This document shows positions 5,518 to 6,673 of a stretch of 6,673 bases of DNA, piece after piece (the first letter of the stretch is position 1; each line of letters opens with the position of its first letter). A program made the position numbers and the translations under genes. The notes beneath the pieces are model-generated. The model saw only the letters and a list, made by a program, of their open reading frames with translations. It made no database searches and was not told the origin of the DNA. The DNA comes from Actinomycetes bacterium (GTDB lineage Bacteria; Actinomycetota; Actinomycetes; Actinomycetales; Actinomycetaceae): contig JAEZVQ010000200.1 of assembly GCA_023420745.1 (NCBI GenBank), forward strand, positions 1-6,673, in the 5' to 3' direction.

Positions 5518-6673
5518 TCGACCAGTTGCGGATACGGAATATCGGGGTGATTGAAGACGCCGACGTGACCTTCCACCCCGGTCTCACCGTGATTACTGGC
5601 GAAACTGGTGCTGGGAAAACGATGCTGCTCACCTCCCTTGAGTGGCTTCTCGGATACCGTGCTGACCGTTCCACAATCCGCACCGGCTACGACGAAGCCA
5701 GCGTCGACGGGGTATTTGCCGTGACCGAGCAGGATGCGCAAGCACTGGTCGGGCTTGACGGAGTCGTCGAAGATCACCAGGTGATCGTGTCGCGCACCGT
5801 GAGCACGTCGCGATCGCGAGCTGCGGTATCGCGACGTCCGGCACCGGTGAGCATGTTGAGCGAAATCGGCCCACAGTTGGCGGTGATCCACGGGCAAGCC
5901 GAGCAGCTGACGCTGCGTTCACGTGCACGCCAACGCGACCTGCTCGACGAATATGGTGGCGCCACGCATGCGACACTCGTCAATGACTACCGTGAGGCGT
6001 GGAACCGTGCCGTCGACGCGAAGCGTGCACTCGACCAGTTCCGTGAGGCAATGGCACACGCTCAGGATGAGATCGACCGACTCACCCCCGTCCTCACCGC
6101 CATCGACGATCTTGACCCGCATGAGGGCGAAGATGACGAGTTGCGGATTGAAGCCGAGCGCCTCACCCACGCGGAGCACATCCGCAGTGAAGTGCATACC
6201 GCTCACGCGCTTCTCGCCGGCTATGGGGATGACGGCGGTGCTGCGGCAGCACTCTCCCAAGCGTGCACCGCGCTACGCAGTGTCGAACAGTTCGATCCCG
6301 CGATTGAGCGCCTTGCCGAACAGCTCGCCTCGCTCGCAACAGACGCGGATTCTATCCGCGAGGATCTCACCCATACCCTGACGGGGCTTGACGCGGATCC
6401 GGGACGTCTCGATGCCATCCAGACGCGACGCAAAGCCTTGACCGACCTGATGCGTGGGCGCGCCCTCGATATCAGTGCACTGTTGCGTTGGGCCGATGAT
6501 GCGCGGCGCCGACTCGACGAACTCCACCACAGCGACGCGACACTCGAAGAACTCGACGCTGCACTCGTCGAGGCGCAGCAAAGAGTCCTCGATGCGGGAG
6601 AAAAACTCAGTGAAGCGCGAGTGGCATTGGCGCAGCAGCTGAGTGCGGCCATCGATGAGGAGCTTCACGCGCT
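5514..6673 (+). CDS. recN: DNA repair protein RecN, N-terminal two-thirds (runs off window)
   Basis: About 386 codons are present of a family that is usually 550-590 aa, and the frame is open to the window edge. RecN is an SMC-like ATPase that acts in double-strand break repair with RecA. The Walker A motif GETGAGKT is at residues 29-36. The conserved IHGQAEQ segment is at 125-131, followed by the long Arg/Glu/Leu-rich coiled-coil arm from about residue 150. AIDDLDPHEGED and LLRWADDARRRLDEL match the M. tuberculosis RecN arm. Walker B and the signature motif lie beyond the window. The start is a GTG overlapping the nadK stop as GTGA, with GGGGAGG (5502-5508) five bases upstream. No actinobacterial LexA box is seen in front of nadK, so SOS control is not evident. 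Confidence 0.95.
   Translation, partial: MIDQLRIRNIGVIEDADVTFHPGLTVITGETGAGKTMLLTSLEWLLGYRADRSTIRTGYDEASVDGVFAVTEQDAQALVGLDGVVEDHQVIVSRTVSTSRSRAAVSRRPAPVSMLSEIGPQLAVIHGQAEQLTLRSRARQRDLLDEYGGATHATLVNDYREAWNRAVDAKRALDQFREAMAHAQDEIDRLTPVLTAIDDLDPHEGEDDELRIEAERLTHAEHIRSEVHTAHALLAGYGDDGGAAAALSQACTALRSVEQFDPAIERLAEQLASLATDADSIREDLTHTLTGLDADPGRLDAIQTRRKALTDLMRGRALDISALLRWADDARRRLDELHHSDATLEELDAALVEAQQRVLDAGEKLSEARVALAQQLSAAIDEELHA

Noticed and set aside
6283..6295. TCGAAC-A-GTTCGA palindrome resembling an actinobacterial LexA box
   Set aside because: The half-sites are separated by one base instead of four, and it lies inside recN coding sequence.

Overview
The window looks like a stretch of an actinobacterial (Actinomycetota) chromosome. 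It is GC-rich. The gene order 'TPR protein - HAD-IIA phosphatase - short conserved protein - tlyA - nadK - recN' is the one I know from Mycobacterium tuberculosis (Rv1691 to Rv1696), and the protein sequences match those families closely. The exact genus cannot be fixed from this window; a Corynebacteriaceae- or Actinomycetaceae-like organism is plausible.

Layout. Bases 1-90 are the 3' part of a 5S rRNA gene, so an rRNA operon ends here. It is followed by a strong GC hairpin (107-139) and a 47-base G-free, C-rich stretch (134-180), together the likely end of rRNA transcription. Bases 181-515 hold no gene; they carry a tentative promoter (372-398) and a hairpin-forming leader. A 974-codon gene (516-3440) follows. 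It fuses an arginine/aspartate-rich disordered N-terminus, a TPR-like helical domain (Rv1691-like), a complete HAD-IIA phosphatase (Rv1692-like) and a very acidic tail. Tightly behind it come a 66-aa conserved hypothetical protein (3446-3646) and tlyA (3652-4482), with ribosome binding sites that suggest translational coupling. A 150-base gap containing a perfect DnaA-box 9-mer separates these from nadK (4633-5517). recN (from 5514) overlaps nadK by four bases and runs off the end.

How the genes fit together. The first three genes combine a putative phosphatase with RNA-binding-like character and a ribosomal RNA 2'-O-methyltransferase, directly downstream of an rRNA operon. The second unit pairs NAD kinase (NADP supply) with the DNA-repair protein RecN. 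The neighbourhood is conserved housekeeping DNA. There is no sign of a mobile element, CRISPR array, defence island or horizontally acquired block. The most distinctive item is the charge-polarised fusion protein. No wholly new system is evident.
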